DNA from: JAGTVG01 sp963820995
GTDB lineage: Bacteria; Bacteroidota; Bacteroidia; Cytophagales; Cyclobacteriaceae
Length of the DNA: 64,000 nt
Direction of reading: 5' to 3'
Assembly: GCA_963820995.1 (NCBI GenBank)
Contig: CAWGCL010000011.1
Location: 62,001 to 126,000 of the forward strand
Part shown: positions 42,274 through 52,334 of the stretch, piece by piece
How positions within the stretch are numbered: position 1 is the first letter of the stretch
Layout of the letters: each line of letters opens with the position of its first letter
Program-made: the position numbers and the translations under genes
The notes under the pieces: generated by a model
The model's input: only the letters and a program-made list of their open reading frames with translations
Told to the model about the DNA's origin: nothing
The model's database searches: none

Positions 42274-43011
42274 ATGAAAAAGGTCCTGGGGTTTATTTTA
42301 ACACCTATATTTTATTTTGCATTTGGATTAATATTGGGCATATTTCATCCCATCCAGGTAATTTGCTGGAATTTCTGGGGTTATACTGCCCATAAACGTT
42401 CGGTTGAGATCCTTAATTTATTCTTAATCCGATCCCTGGCATTGCTCGGTTCCAGGGTACGGTTCGAAGGATTTGAGAAACTGCCTGTCAACAGGCCATT
42501 GATCATCATATCAAACCACCAGAGCTTGTTTGACATTCCTCCCATTGTGTGGGGATTTAGAAGGCAGCAAGCCAAGTTCATATCAAAGAAAGAACTGGGT
42601 CATGGTATCCCTTCCATTTCGTATAACCTCAGGAAAGGGGGCTCGGTATTAATTGACAGAAAAGATCCCCCGCAGGCAGTAGTTGAAATAAGCAATCTTG
42701 GTAAAAAAATAGAAGAGAATAATTATTCCGCTGTAATATTCCCGGAAGGGACAAGGAGCCGGATTGGGAAATTGAAAAAATTTAAGGTAAGAGGGATACA
42801 AACCTTGCTGGAAAACGCGCCATCAGCATTGATTGTTCCTTTCGTGATTGATGGTAATTATAAGTTACAGGAAAATGGGGACTTTCCACTAGGGGTTGGA
42901 ATTAAACTGAAATATGCTGTTTTAAATCCTTTTGAACAAGATGGATTAAGTGCAGAGGAAGTAACAGAAAAGTCAGAAATGCAGATCCGCGAATACCTCG
43001 GTCAAGTATGA
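42274..43011 (+). CDS. plsC: 1-acyl-sn-glycerol-3-phosphate acyltransferase
   Basis: 245 residues, intact. It transfers an acyl chain to lysophosphatidic acid in phospholipid synthesis, at the inner membrane. The acyltransferase motif I is NHQSLFD at 81-87 (His82, Asp87) and motif III is FPEGTRSR at 156-163. One or two N-terminal membrane segments are seen (FILTPIFYFAFGLILGIF). It is downstream of the OmpA gene by 63 bases and is probably functionally unrelated to it. Confidence 0.9.
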   Translation: MKKVLGFILTPIFYFAFGLILGIFHPIQVICWNFWGYTAHKRSVEILNLFLIRSLALLGSRVRFEGFEKLPVNRPLIIISNHQSLFDIPPIVWGFRRQQAKFISKKELGHGIPSISYNLRKGGSVLIDRKDPPQAVVEISNLGKKIEENNYSAVIFPEGTRSRIGKLKKFKVRGIQTLLENAPSALIVPFVIDGNYKLQENGDFPLGVGIKLKYAVLNPFEQDGLSAEEVTEKSEMQIREYLGQV

Positions 43012-43579
43012 CCATCCATCAATTGCCAATACTGCCTTCTCTTTTTTGAATATTCAACAAAAACACCTTTTTCTTATATTTGAAACCATTTTCAATCCAC
43101 GAATAGATTTGCCATAACTTATTCTTTCATACTTCATCATTGCGAACTAAATAAATTCAATTAAGTATCGCGCTAAAAGTCTGATTCTATCTGTTCTGAG
43201 TAACTCTTTAAATTAATGTCTTATAGAATAGAATTCAGTAACCATTAACTTTCCCTTGCCGTTTCACAATTAACAAACCCACAATATAAAGAAGAACAAA
43301 TCTAAATGAATATCAGGTTTTATGCCTTTAAATGAATCTTGATGCCATATATTTTGGAAATGTTAAAACATTTTTATGTTTCAGGGTGAAACATTTGAAG
43401 GTTTGACTCTCGGACTAAAAATCCATATTTAATTACTTAAATATCAGCAGGTTAGAAACGTCCCTCTATTAAATCATTATTTTGAAGAGTAACGGATGAC
43501 TGCTATATAAAGCATAGTCCAGTTTATCAACTTTTTAAAATTGAAAAAGGTATTTATACTTTTGGTGAATTGTAAGAAT
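43012..43579. other. convergent intergenic region
   Basis: 568 AT-rich bases between the convergent plsC and cyclase-TPR genes. I see no coding sequence, RNA gene, repeat or clear terminator. Confidence 0.4.
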
Positions 43580-45632
43580 TTAAGGACTAGGAAGGTTCAT
43601 TTTCCTCGCAATATCGATGAAACGAGGATTTTCCCGTAATCTGTTGAAGTCCCAAATTCTAGTAAATACATATGGCATAATGGGATGGTGCATTTCAAAT
43701 CCTTTTTCTAGCCACTTGATTGCTTTATCATCCTGATTTACCATATAATAGTAATAAGCCATATCGGCGGGATTAATTAAGTTGATGGGATAAACATAAC
43801 CACTTTCAGCCAAACCTTCCAGGTGGTGTACCATTGCTTCATGTGCGGCAACAAATCCCTGGTTATTAAAAATCTCGTCAATTTTGTTTATTTCATCTAT
43901 TTCAATTATTTGTTTCTGAATTAAATTAAGTTTCAATGCTTTCCATCCTCGTTCGTACTCCCCACATTGGTAAGTTGCAAGTATCCAATTTTCATTGGCA
44001 AGAGCGTGTTCCGGATCATTAGCCAGGATTTTTTCATAATAAGTCATAGCAGTTTCACAATCGCCAACACATTGATATAGTGCCGCATATAATGCCTGTA
44101 TCAATGGATTTAATGGATCCAGGTCAAGCGCCAATTGGCCCTGCGTTAATGCCTCATCAAACCTCTGAAGGATACTTAATAAGTGTGCATAAAAGATCCT
44201 TGACGTGACGTCGTTAGGATTAATAGCAAGGGCTTTTATGAAATCTTTTTCTGCCTCATCCCATTTCCATTCGTACAGGTAGGCACTCATAGCCCGTATA
44301 TGATGAGCATTAGAAACATTCGGATCCAGTTCAAGCGCTTTATCAAGATTGTCGTACACATTTTGATAGGCAACAGAAGGAGATTCATAGCCCATCGTTG
44401 CGAATGCTATCCAGACTTGTGCCAGACCGGTATATAGAGGTGCCCAGTCAGGATCCTTCTCAATAGCACTGTTCAATAATTCCATGGCTTCGTACACCGC
44501 TTCCATGCTCATATCCTCCATGTAACTAAATCCCTTCAGGTATGAATTATACACCTCCCTGTCAACTGTTCTTGATCGGGCAAGTAATTGCTCTTCCTGG
44601 GGAGTTAAGGCAGCATTAATCCTATTAGCAATATCCTTGGTTATCTTGCTATACAAATTAAGAATCTGGCTTCTTTCCGCCTTGAAATCATGAATCAAGA
44701 GTTCATTTTCTTCCTGATCAAATATTTTCATCTGAAGACAAACACTATCTCCTATACATAGCACTCCCGTTTCAATGAAAGTATTAATTCCCAACTCTTC
44801 AGCTATTTCCGGAATGGACTTATTGATGTTCTTTATGGCATTGGCGGTTGTTTTTGACTTTACATTCAAAGCACTGATCTTACCAATATCGCTGATAAGG
44901 GCGTCATGCATACCTGCCACAAAATAATCCAATGTATCTGTTCCAAGATAATTGTTAAATGGCAAAACTAAAACCGATGTCCCAGGTTCAGAGGAGGATT
45001 TAGTAAGTTTTGGCAGAAAATGATACAATGCATAAGCTACTAAGGCTATGACTATTATTCCAACTACTATAGTAGTTCTTCCAAAACTCAAAGGTCGAAC
45101 CAGTTCACCAGTATCGAAGGAAAAATCAAGAAGGTTCTCATCCTGACAGGTAACTTTATAAATACCAACAGGCTTTGTTACGCCTTTTAAAGGTTGTTCT
45201 CCTAAGTAATCAATTTCTAATCCTTCTTTATTCTTAATATCATTGTATACAGTTTCAGATATTACGATGCTATTAGAACTGACAGCATTCTGTATTCTGG
45301 ATGCAACATTTACCCCATCACCCAGCACATCTTTTTTCTCGAAGATCACATCGCCTTGATGAATACCAATGCGCACCGGAATTTGAACTTCTGTGGTTGC
45401 TTTCTGAATGGAGACTGCACACATCACAGCATCTATATTGGAGTTAAAGCTGGCCAGGATACCGCTCACCCATTTCTTTCAACCATCGGCCATTGAATTT
45501 TTTGATTAATCGCTTGTGGATTCGCTGGTTTTTTCTGAGGATTTCAAACGCTTTCTTCTCATCTTCCTTTAATAAGGAATCATAACCGACAATGTCAGTA
45601 AACATGATGGCTGCTAAGCGTCTTTGTGACAT
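43580..45632 (-). CDS. class III adenylate/guanylate cyclase with TolB-like and TPR domains (frameshifted)
   Basis: About 683 residues. The cyclase domain starts at MSQRRLAAIMFTDIVGYDSLL, with the first metal Asp in FTDIVGY. It continues WLKEMG(D)GILASFNS and GDGVNVASRI, the latter holding the transition-state Asn and Arg. A one-base break at about 45465 falls exactly at the second metal-site motif (MGERYPGQL in one frame, GILASF in the other). A single membrane segment follows (TIVVGIIVIALVAYALYHF). Then comes a TolB-like domain (VLVLPFNNYLGTDTLDYFVAGMHDALISDIGKI), then about eight TPR units (LLNSAIEKDPDWAPLYTGLAQVW, LDKALELDPNVSNAHHIRA). A signal-transduction protein whose input is unknown. 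Two N-terminal fragments of relatives lie at 50143 and 56659. Confidence 0.87.
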
Positions 45633-45863
45633 GGCTGTTTGTGGTTAAATAAAAATCAGCCGCACTAATACCTATCTTATTACAAGTTACGGAATTTTGA
45701 TGAAAGTCAAGAATTACCTATTAGCAAAAATGTTTACCATAAGTAAAAATGAACTGTTAGGGAATTCCTTTTGTTATAATGGTAAAGGTGATTTGTATAA
45801 GGATCCATTATATCAATCCAATGACTCTAAACCTTATTCTTAACTACCCAAAATTTAATACAA

Positions 45864-46012
45864 TGGAAACAGCATCTACCGCCAATGATCTTATGAATTA
45901 CAAAGCCAGGGAGGCACGTGAAACCAAAAATCCCAATCTCAGGCTTAAAAACCTTGACAACCTACGAGAGAAAGCGTCTGATGCATTCTTATACTGTGGA
46001 TTAAAAGTATGA
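45864..46012 (+). CDS. putative 49-residue small protein with KASDAFL motif
   Basis: ATG at 45864; the product begins METASTANDLMNY, is basic in the middle (KNPNLRLKNLDNLREK), and ends KASDAFLYCGLKV. A stem of 10 paired bases (46019-46041) follows 6 bases after the stop, which would suit a terminator. The same peptide motif recurs at 46249 and 49914 (see findings). I recognise no family. It could be chance, but the motif, the start and the hairpin together make a small gene credible. Confidence 0.35.
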
Positions 46013-46501
46013 TTAGGGAAATCTCTAATTTTTAGAGATTTCATTAATTAGTTGTTTTTAGTAATTCAATATTTTTTATAAAATCGATATTATCTTAAAA
46101 ATAATTCTGCTCTGTACTGAATATTCCAGGAATTAGATAAAATATAAATTTATTCTATTAATAATAAATCGAATTCCATAAGGTTCGGCTAAAGGATATC
46201 TTGGATATTGTTGATAGTTGGTTCGCTATATGTGACCCTTAAGCGTAAAGCACCTGATGCATTCTTAGGATGTGGGGCAATAGTCATACACTCTATTAGC
46301 AGAAACCATTTCAGGCTTGAAAAACATAATATAGTCGAATTCTCAATAGGTCTCAAAAATCATAAGTCCTTATACGAGTTTATCCCCCATTTTTAAGGAG
46401 ATATAGGAACTTTTTGTACATTTATAAACAAGTTGTACCTCATTAATGAAAAGGCAGAATAAATTATTTTTAGGAATATACTTACACTTTAAAAAAAAGT
46501 A
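46013..46501. other. intergenic, hairpin plus motif remnant
   Basis: Holds the inverted repeat AAATCTCTAA / TTAGAGATTT at 46019-46041. Around 46237-46280 is an in-frame stretch LKRKAPDAFLGCG resembling the end of the small protein at 45864 but lacking a clear start. Otherwise AT-rich with nothing recognised. Confidence 0.4.
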
Positions 46502-47356
46502 ATGAAACAATGTTTATTAAAAATATTCTCTCTTTCGATATTAATTGCTTGTAATAATGAAAAGGAGACTAATCAAAATATAGATAATCAGACCATTTTA
46601 TATCAATTAGCTGCCAATTATGTGCAGATGCGGAAAAGTTAATAACCAGTAGTTTGGATAGTAGTGTTTATGCACAATATGCTATGCCAACTGAGAAGTA
46701 CGGCCATGGGGTTTTGGGAGATAAAATAGAAGCAGGGCAATTGGTGGCAGTGGTTGATGGTGTTTTTTATGAATTCACACTGCAAAGTGATTATGTTTAT
46801 GAAGATATTCGCCCGCGATTATATGATGTGGACGGCGATAATAAGCTGGAATTTATCACAATAAGAACAAATGTATCTAAAGGAGCTGGAATTGTCATTT
46901 ATAAAATATTTAATGAACACTTATTTGAATATGCATATGTTCCTGAGATAGGAGCATCTTATAAATGGTTGAATATTGTAACGATAAACGACCTTGACAA
47001 TGACGGGATCGTAGAATTGGTTTGGATACAAACACCACATATAGGAGGTATCTTGAAGGTGGCAAAAATAAATGCAGGAGCATTACAAGTTTTAGACACT
47101 AAATCGCAATATAGCAACCATGAAGGCGGGGAGCGTAATATGTGTTTGTCCATCTTAACAGAGCAGTCTTCTCAAAAAGATATTTTACGTTCCTAATCAA
47201 AGTAAAAACAAAATAATTGGATTCACTTTTAAAAATAATGGCTTAAATATATTTGAAGAAATTAATCAATTAGTTGATTTCTCAAAAACATTAAGTTCTC
47301 AATATAATTTTAGCAACCCAATAGAAGAAGATATTAACTGCATATATGTCAAATAA
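46502..47356 (+). CDS. lipoprotein with VCBS-like segments (frameshifted)
   Basis: About 284 residues. The ATG at 46502 opens a lipoprotein signal (KIFSLSILIAC). A break near 46635 shifts to the frame running SVYAQYAMPTEKYGHGVLGDKIEAG. A second near 47180 leads to FYVPNQSKNKIIGFTFKNNG and the end NPIEEDINCIYVK. Two DxDxDG-like loops typical of FG-GAP/VCBS repeats are visible: LYDVDGDNKLEFITI and INDLDNDGIVELVWI. It is exported and probably calcium-binding, of unknown function. No operon partner. Confidence 0.6.
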
Positions 47357-47832
47357 ATTTTACCGGAAGCAATGTTATATTGATCTACTGAAAAAAAATG
47401 AGTAATATGGATCAATGTAATGTTTAACAAAAAATAAAATTAAAATTATAAGAAAACGAGGCACAACATCGTGTATAGTGCATTTGGCGGATCATACAAA
47501 ATTATGGCTTGGTTTCTTTCGCTAAGTTTAGGAGCGGTTGGAAAAACAAGTGCCCCGAAGCACCAAACGACAACATACACGAGGAACGATAGTGCACATG
47601 AAAGACAATGTTTCCCATCAAAGTAATGTGGACTGATTAAGGAACTAAAATTATCTAAAACTTATTGTTCATTTGACTAATAGGAGTGGGTAAAGTCAAC
47701 AAAAATGTAGAATTATATATTAGGCATTTCTATATTAAACAGGAACAGATAAACCATTCCTGGAATGATATTCAACAATCAAGGTTTTCTGTAGAAATAA
47801 GGTCTACCTTTAAGTAAATCAAATAATAATCA
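47357..47832. other. intergenic region with paired inverted repeats
   Basis: 476 bases. It contains the structured element described at 47469-47582; the rest is AT-rich with no ORF or RNA gene I can support. Confidence 0.4.
47469..47582. repeat. ~114-base element bounded by two nested inverted repeats
   Basis: The outer arms are TCGTGTAT (47469-47476) and ATACACGA (47575-47582). The inner arms are TTTGG (47483-47487) and CCAAA (47563-47567). They are separated by 6 and 7 unpaired bases. The interior is more GC-rich than its surroundings. It resembles small interspersed structured elements, but only one copy is in this window. Confidence 0.5.
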
Positions 47833-48828
47833 ATGGCTAATCCTCTTAATGAACAATTAAACTTGCCTCCTGAACTGGGAAAAATACTTAGTTCCTGGAG
47901 GCTCATTGTTTCAGTGCTATTTTTAATTATCATATTATGGACATCCATATTTCAGATTAGCACTGAAGAAGTAGGCGTTATTACACGATTTGGCAGGTAT
48001 GTACGTCAAGTAGAACCAGGTTTGAACATGAAAATTCCTTTTGTTGAAGTCGTTTTCAAAGTTCCGGTGGAACGGCAGCAGAAACTTGAGTTTGGATTCC
48101 GGACCTCAAGTGCAGGAATCGATTCTGAATATAGCCATTCGTCAACTACAAAAGATGAATCTCTGATGCTTACAGGTGACCTTAATCTTGCCGAAGTGGA
48201 ATGGGTTGTTCAATTCAGGGTTGACAATGCATATAATTACCTCTTTAAGGTCCGCAATCCCGAAAACACGCTCCGTGATATCTCCGAGGCAGCAATGCGA
48301 CAAATCGTTGGTGACCGTACCGTGAATGAAGTGCTGACTGTAGGCCGAACGGAAATAGGAAGCCAACTTGAAGAACTGATCCAGGCCATTTGCAGGGAAT
48401 ATTCAATGGGTATTAAAATAGAACAGGTAGTACTCCAGGATATCAATCCACCCGAACCGGTAAAAGCCGCTTTCAATGCTGTTAATGAAGCCCAGCAGGA
48501 AAAGGAAACGTTAATTAACCAGGCTAAATCGGAATATAATAAGGTAATACCCAAAGCAAGTGGTCAGGCGTTAGAAACCATTCAAAAGGCTGAAGGGTAT
48601 GCTACAGAACGGGTAAACATGGCACAAGGAGAAGTTGCCAGGTTCAAGGCCCTTTATAGTGAGTATGTTAAGGCCCCGGAAGTGACTAAAAGAAGGATTT
48701 ACCTTGAAACGATGTCGAATGTAATCCCCAAAATCGGGAACGTAGTCATTACCGACCAAGAAGGCAACAATGTTTTGCCGCTATTACAGATGCAGATGAA
48801 TGAAAAAAAAGAAAATAATGAAAACTAA
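47833..48828 (+). CDS. hflK: HflK-like SPFH/band 7 protein, FtsH modulator
   Basis: 331 residues, intact. One N-terminal membrane anchor (IVSVLFLIIILWTSIFQI) is followed by an SPFH/band 7 domain (STEEVGVITRFGRYVRQVEPGLNMKIPF, VEWVVQFRVDNAYNYLFKVRNPENTLRDISEAAMRQIVGDRTVNEVLT). A charged coiled coil follows (AFNAVNEAQQEKETLINQAKSEYNKVIPKA). With HflC it forms a membrane complex that encloses the FtsH protease and modulates it. The hflC start lies inside its last codons (overlap 11 bases), so the two are translated together. Confidence 0.93.
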   Translation: MANPLNEQLNLPPELGKILSSWRLIVSVLFLIIILWTSIFQISTEEVGVITRFGRYVRQVEPGLNMKIPFVEVVFKVPVERQQKLEFGFRTSSAGIDSEYSHSSTTKDESLMLTGDLNLAEVEWVVQFRVDNAYNYLFKVRNPENTLRDISEAAMRQIVGDRTVNEVLTVGRTEIGSQLEELIQAICREYSMGIKIEQVVLQDINPPEPVKAAFNAVNEAQQEKETLINQAKSEYNKVIPKASGQALETIQKAEGYATERVNMAQGEVARFKALYSEYVKAPEVTKRRIYLETMSNVIPKIGNVVITDQEGNNVLPLLQMQMNEKKENNEN

Positions 48829-49753
48829 AATAATATTACTGGCATTCTTAGCCCTTATTATCATTATTGGCTTGTCGGGAAGCGCATTTATTGTGCAGGA
48901 AAAAGATCAAGTAGTAATAACTCAATTCGGCAGACCCATTGGAAAAGCGCTGACCGAACCCGGCATATACTTTAAGGTTCCTTTTATACAAGTTGCCAAT
49001 TATTTCGAAAAACGATATATGGAATGGAACGGAGATCCGAACCAGGTTCCAACCAAAGACAAAAAGTTCATTTATGTCGATACCTATGCAAGATGGCAGA
49101 TCACTGACCCGCTCCAATTCTTTAAACGACTTACAAACGAACGAGGGGCTCAATCACGTATTGATGATATTCTTGATGGAGATACAAGAAATTTTATTGC
49201 CAATAATAATATCGAAGAAGCTGTAAGAACCAGTAACAGAACCCCTGTTTCATCCGATAGTGAAATCATAAGTGATTCTCTGACCGTTATTTATGTAGGC
49301 CGGGAAAAGATTCAGAAGGAAATCCTGGCATCCGCTAACAAACAAACAGCAGACCTGGGAATTGAGATACTGGATTTTCGATTTAAGCGCATCAATTATG
49401 TGCAGGAAGTACAGGACCAGGTATATGAACGAATGAAAAGTGAGCGTTTCCGTATCGCTGATAAATTTCGATCGGAAGGTCAGGGAGAAGCTTCCCGTAT
49501 TAATGGTGAAAAGGAAAGGGAACTTAAAAGCATACAATCCAACGCATTCAGAGAGGCTGAACAGATAAAAGGTAAAGCAGATGCCGCTGCCGCGTTGATA
49601 TATGCCCAGGCTTATGATCAATCAAGTCAATCGAGGAATCTGTATAGTTTTCTGAAATCAATGGAAACATTTGAGAAAACCTTTGATAATAAAACATCCA
49701 TTTTTATTTCTACAGACAGCGAATTGTATAAATACCTGAAGAAAATGGATTGA
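48818..49753 (+). CDS. hflC: HflC-like SPFH/band 7 protein, FtsH modulator
   Basis: About 311 residues, intact. The start at 48818 (MKTKIILLAFLALI) is preferred because it places the membrane anchor at the N-terminus; an in-frame ATG at 48800 adds six lysine-rich residues. The band 7 domain reads VQEKDQVVITQFGRPIGKALTEPGIYFKVPFIQ. A coiled coil follows (SERFRIADKFRSEGQGEASRINGEKERELKSI). The C-terminal phrase SFLKSMETFEKTFDNKTSIFISTDSELYKYLKK is characteristic of HflC. Partner of the HflK gene immediately upstream. Confidence 0.93.
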   Translation: MKTKIILLAFLALIIIIGLSGSAFIVQEKDQVVITQFGRPIGKALTEPGIYFKVPFIQVANYFEKRYMEWNGDPNQVPTKDKKFIYVDTYARWQITDPLQFFKRLTNERGAQSRIDDILDGDTRNFIANNNIEEAVRTSNRTPVSSDSEIISDSLTVIYVGREKIQKEILASANKQTADLGIEILDFRFKRINYVQEVQDQVYERMKSERFRIADKFRSEGQGEASRINGEKERELKSIQSNAFREAEQIKGKADAAAALIYAQAYDQSSQSRNLYSFLKSMETFEKTFDNKTSIFISTDSELYKYLKKMD

Positions 49754-49847
49754 CAAAGGCTCATATTCAGTATCACTTATTCAAAGGGAAGGATATGTGC
49801 CATACATATGCATAAGTGGATGTCTGTGAACGACAGGCAGAACGTTC

Positions 49848-49958
49848 ATGGAGAATGGTACATACATTAGTGAATTACAAGATTACTCACATTACACTGA
49901 TCAGCAGCAAAAGAAAGCATCTGATGCATTCCTTTTTACTATGCATAGAGAAAATTGA
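49848..49958 (+). CDS. putative 36-residue peptide with KASDAFL motif
   Basis: ATG at 49848 gives MENGTYISELQDYSHY, then TDQQQKKASDAFLFTMHREN and a stop. It shares KASDAFL near its C-terminus with the small ORF at 45864. No ribosome-binding site or terminator is evident. It lies 94 bases after hflC. Weak as a gene on its own; listed because of the shared motif. Confidence 0.25.
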   Translation: MENGTYISELQDYSHYTDQQQKKASDAFLFTMHREN

Positions 49959-50142
49959 CTTTTAAAGTGTTTCTACGATCTCGGTTTTAAAAATATGTAA
50001 TAGCATCATTCTAAATGCTTAATAAAGCATCTCTAAAAGTATTGTGATTATTATCATCTCAATAAACTATTTCATCATACACTTAACTTTATTATTGCAT
50101 CTGGTAAAAGATTTGGATGTTTAAAACCGTTAGTGTTCAAAC

Positions 50143-50229
50143 ATGCACGAAGCTCGCAGACTCGTGGAAATTATGTTTACCGATATTGTCGGTTATACCG
50201 GACTCATAGGTTTTGATCGTATGTCTTGA
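50143..50229 (+). pseudogene. class III cyclase N-terminal remnant
   Basis: A 28-residue open frame, ARRLVEIMFTDIVGYTGLIG plus a few residues, matches the beginning of class III cyclases, including the metal-binding FTDIVGY. It stops at once, 6 bases before the end of the convergent DUF2911 gene. The rest of a cyclase is absent in any frame. It is a truncated relative of the gene at 43580. Confidence 0.75.
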
Positions 50230-50235
50230 AATTCT

Positions 50236-50772
50236 TTAGCTTCCGGATACATTAAAATTTACAACCAACTTTTCCCACATCAGGGAAACCGTCCCATCAT
50301 CACTGATTTTGAATGTCATCTTTTCGGTATTATCAGCAACTTGTTCGGATTTAACCTTTACCCTAAGCACATCCTTAGATTCATCGTAACTGAATGCACC
50401 CCATTGATCTGATACTGAATTGAAAATGATTACCCATTCATTTTCACCGGGAATGGTAAACAATCCATATTTTCCTGCCTTTAAAGATTCTCCTTCAACT
50501 TTTACATCAGTGCTTGCTTCAAATGTGGTGGCTTCATTTGCTCCTGTTCTCCATACTTTCCCATAGGGTACCAATCCACCCCAGATTTCTCTTTCCTTAA
50601 CGGAAGGTTGACTGTAATCGATGGTAACTAATGTGCTACCAACATTTCCAGATACTTTTGCCGGCGGGCTTGGCCTTTGGGATTTGTCATCTTGGGCTGA
50701 AATTGTAGCTGAAAAGAAAACAAAAGAAATAAGAGCTACAACCATCGTAACTTTTTGCAAATAATTTTTCAT
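50236..50772 (-). CDS. DUF2911 domain-containing exported protein
   Basis: 178 residues, intact. Signal peptide 1-26 (ALISFVFFSATISAQD). The DUF2911 pattern is clear: RPSPPAKVSGNVGSTLVTIDYSQPSVKEREIWGGLVPYGKVWRTGANEATTFEAS, then SLKAGKYGLFTIPGENEWVIIFN, and a final beta strand LMWEKLVVNFNVSG. A secreted protein of unknown function that is common in Bacteroidota. No operon partner. Confidence 0.9.
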   Translation of the reverse strand: MKNYLQKVTMVVALISFVFFSATISAQDDKSQRPSPPAKVSGNVGSTLVTIDYSQPSVKEREIWGGLVPYGKVWRTGANEATTFEASTDVKVEGESLKAGKYGLFTIPGENEWVIIFNSVSDQWGAFSYDESKDVLRVKVKSEQVADNTEKMTFKISDDGTVSLMWEKLVVNFNVSGS

Positions 50773-50871
50773 GATTTTATCAATTTGAAGATTAAGTGAG
50801 TATATAATCTAATAGTGCAAGTTAAATTTAAATAATGTCTTTCACATTAACTAATAATAGAATTACAATGA

Positions 50872-51146
50872 CGCCTGGAAGATATATTGGATGCTTACTG
50901 GTTTGAAGATTTGGACCAATTAAGGACACTAATTCAAAAATGGAAAGAGGATTACAATTTCAAGCATCCTCATAAATCATTAAATGGAATACCTCCTGTT
51001 ATATATTATTAATAATACTGCGAATAGTGGAAAAGTACAACCCAGAATTCCAGCCCTTAACTTTACTACAATTAACAGCTCAACAACAATGGAATTAAAT
51101 CAAAAATGTATAATTTAATGTGGTCCGAAAAAAAGGGAAGGCTACA
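50872..51146 (+). mobile_element. IS3-family remnant: transposase C-terminus and right end
   Basis: An open frame reading RLEDILDAYWFEDLDQLR, then KWKEDYNFKHPHKSLNGIPP, ends at 51012. It matches the C-terminus of IS3-family OrfB (the DYN...HxSL...P pattern after the last catalytic Glu). About 110 bases later the sequence GGTCCGAAAAAAAGGGAAGG plus CTACA (to 51146) looks like the IS3/IS150-type right inverted repeat ending CA. The catalytic DDE core and left end are missing, so it is inactive. Confidence 0.75.
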
Positions 51147-51340
51147 GTCATTCCAGCACTTTTATTAGCAAAGATGACAGGGTATTTGCTTTTAATTCTA
51201 TTCATAACGCACATGATAATGTATATTAACATTTGTTGTCAATTAAAAAACACTATTGGAAATGACTATAAAACCTGTCCAAATATACCGGCAAACAATT
51301 TTAGAAAATTGTCTCTTATAAGGGCATTGAACTATGTACT

Positions 51341-52105
51341 TCAAATAATTTGATTAAACGCTTCCAGCCAGGCATTTTTCATAAGCCAGGCCCCGCCAAT
51401 TGATGGATGCACACCGTCAGGACACCAATACGTGACCGGAGCAGTTTTTAGAGCATTGTTAAATACTTCCTGATACGGAATAAATGCAGCATCATAATCT
51501 TTGGCAATCTGCCTTGCATATTTCTGATAGTCTGGGAAGTCATTATCCCATTCGGAAGTAATAGCTGAACCTCCCTTAACAGCAAAAGGTTCCCCTATAA
51601 TAAGCTTAACATCAGGGATTGCTTTTTTAGTTCGGTCGAGCAAAGCCCTGAAATCATCACTATAGGATTTGGCGGTACCTCCATAATTTCCAGTTAAAGT
51701 GTGCCAGAAATCATTAACCCCAATCAGTATGCTCAATACATCCGGTTTGAGATTCAGACAGTCGTCATCCCATCTATTAGCTAACTGATTAACTTTGTTG
51801 CCACTAATACCTCGATTATAACATTTTAGCCCCTTTTCAGGATTATTTCCCAACAAATCAGCAATAACCTGGAATGCATAACCGCTTCCCAATCCCCGTC
51901 CATCGTTTGGATAATAGTTACCCCGGTTTCTGCCAGCATCAGTTATGGAATCTCCCTGGAACAAGATCGTTGAATTCTCTGGAATATCTTTTCTGGAATT
52001 TTGAGGTTTAGCTATAGAAAGATAAGGAAGGCTGGAAAGGCCAACACCAGTAAGGGCAATTTTTTTAAAGAAATCCCTTCTTTTCGATTTTTTCTTATTG
52101 GTCAT
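51341..52105 (-). CDS. SGNH/GDSL hydrolase, Tat-type signal
   Basis: 254 residues, intact. The N-terminus has a twin-arginine-like signal (KRRDFFKKIALTGVGLSSLPYL). The hydrolase blocks are seen in order: FQGDSITDAGRNRG with Ser53, RGISGNKVNQLANRW, LIGVNDFW, and DGVHPSIGG with the catalytic Asp and His. It is probably an exported esterase, for example a deacetylase of polysaccharide or rhamnogalacturonan type. It is divergent from the tannase-like gene at 52335, sharing a 229-base intergenic region. Confidence 0.9.
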   Translation of the reverse strand: MTNKKKSKRRDFFKKIALTGVGLSSLPYLSIAKPQNSRKDIPENSTILFQGDSITDAGRNRGNYYPNDGRGLGSGYAFQVIADLLGNNPEKGLKCYNRGISGNKVNQLANRWDDDCLNLKPDVLSILIGVNDFWHTLTGNYGGTAKSYSDDFRALLDRTKKAIPDVKLIIGEPFAVKGGSAITSEWDNDFPDYQKYARQIAKDYDAAFIPYQEVFNNALKTAPVTYWCPDGVHPSIGGAWLMKNAWLEAFNQII

Positions 52106-52334
52106 TTTACGAAAAATTTATAGTTATATTCCTATTTATAATTTTCAATTAAAAGGACTGAAATTTAAAAATAATAATCTTTAAGTAAAATTTGATGAGA
52201 TAGTTTGTGTTGTAATTTACAGTAAATTCTGGTTTTAAATGTAATTAACATATTATTACATAAATTTTCTTATATGATAAATGGCAAATTCAAATATTTT
52301 GTATTTTGCATAATATCATTTTAATAAACTCAAA

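Noticed and set aside
43580..45632. Programmed frameshift at the second cyclase metal site
   Set aside because: The break is one of many similar ones in the window, and there is no slippery sequence with a downstream structure that I can point to.
47469..47582. Integron attC site
   Set aside because: The two-box layout is suggestive, but the conserved AAC/GTT core triplets are missing from the outer boxes, and no integrase or cassette array is seen.
51120..51353. 77-residue open frame after the IS3 tail
   Set aside because: It begins inside the IS right end with a non-ATG start, has no family resemblance, and its hydrophobic content follows from AT-rich DNA.
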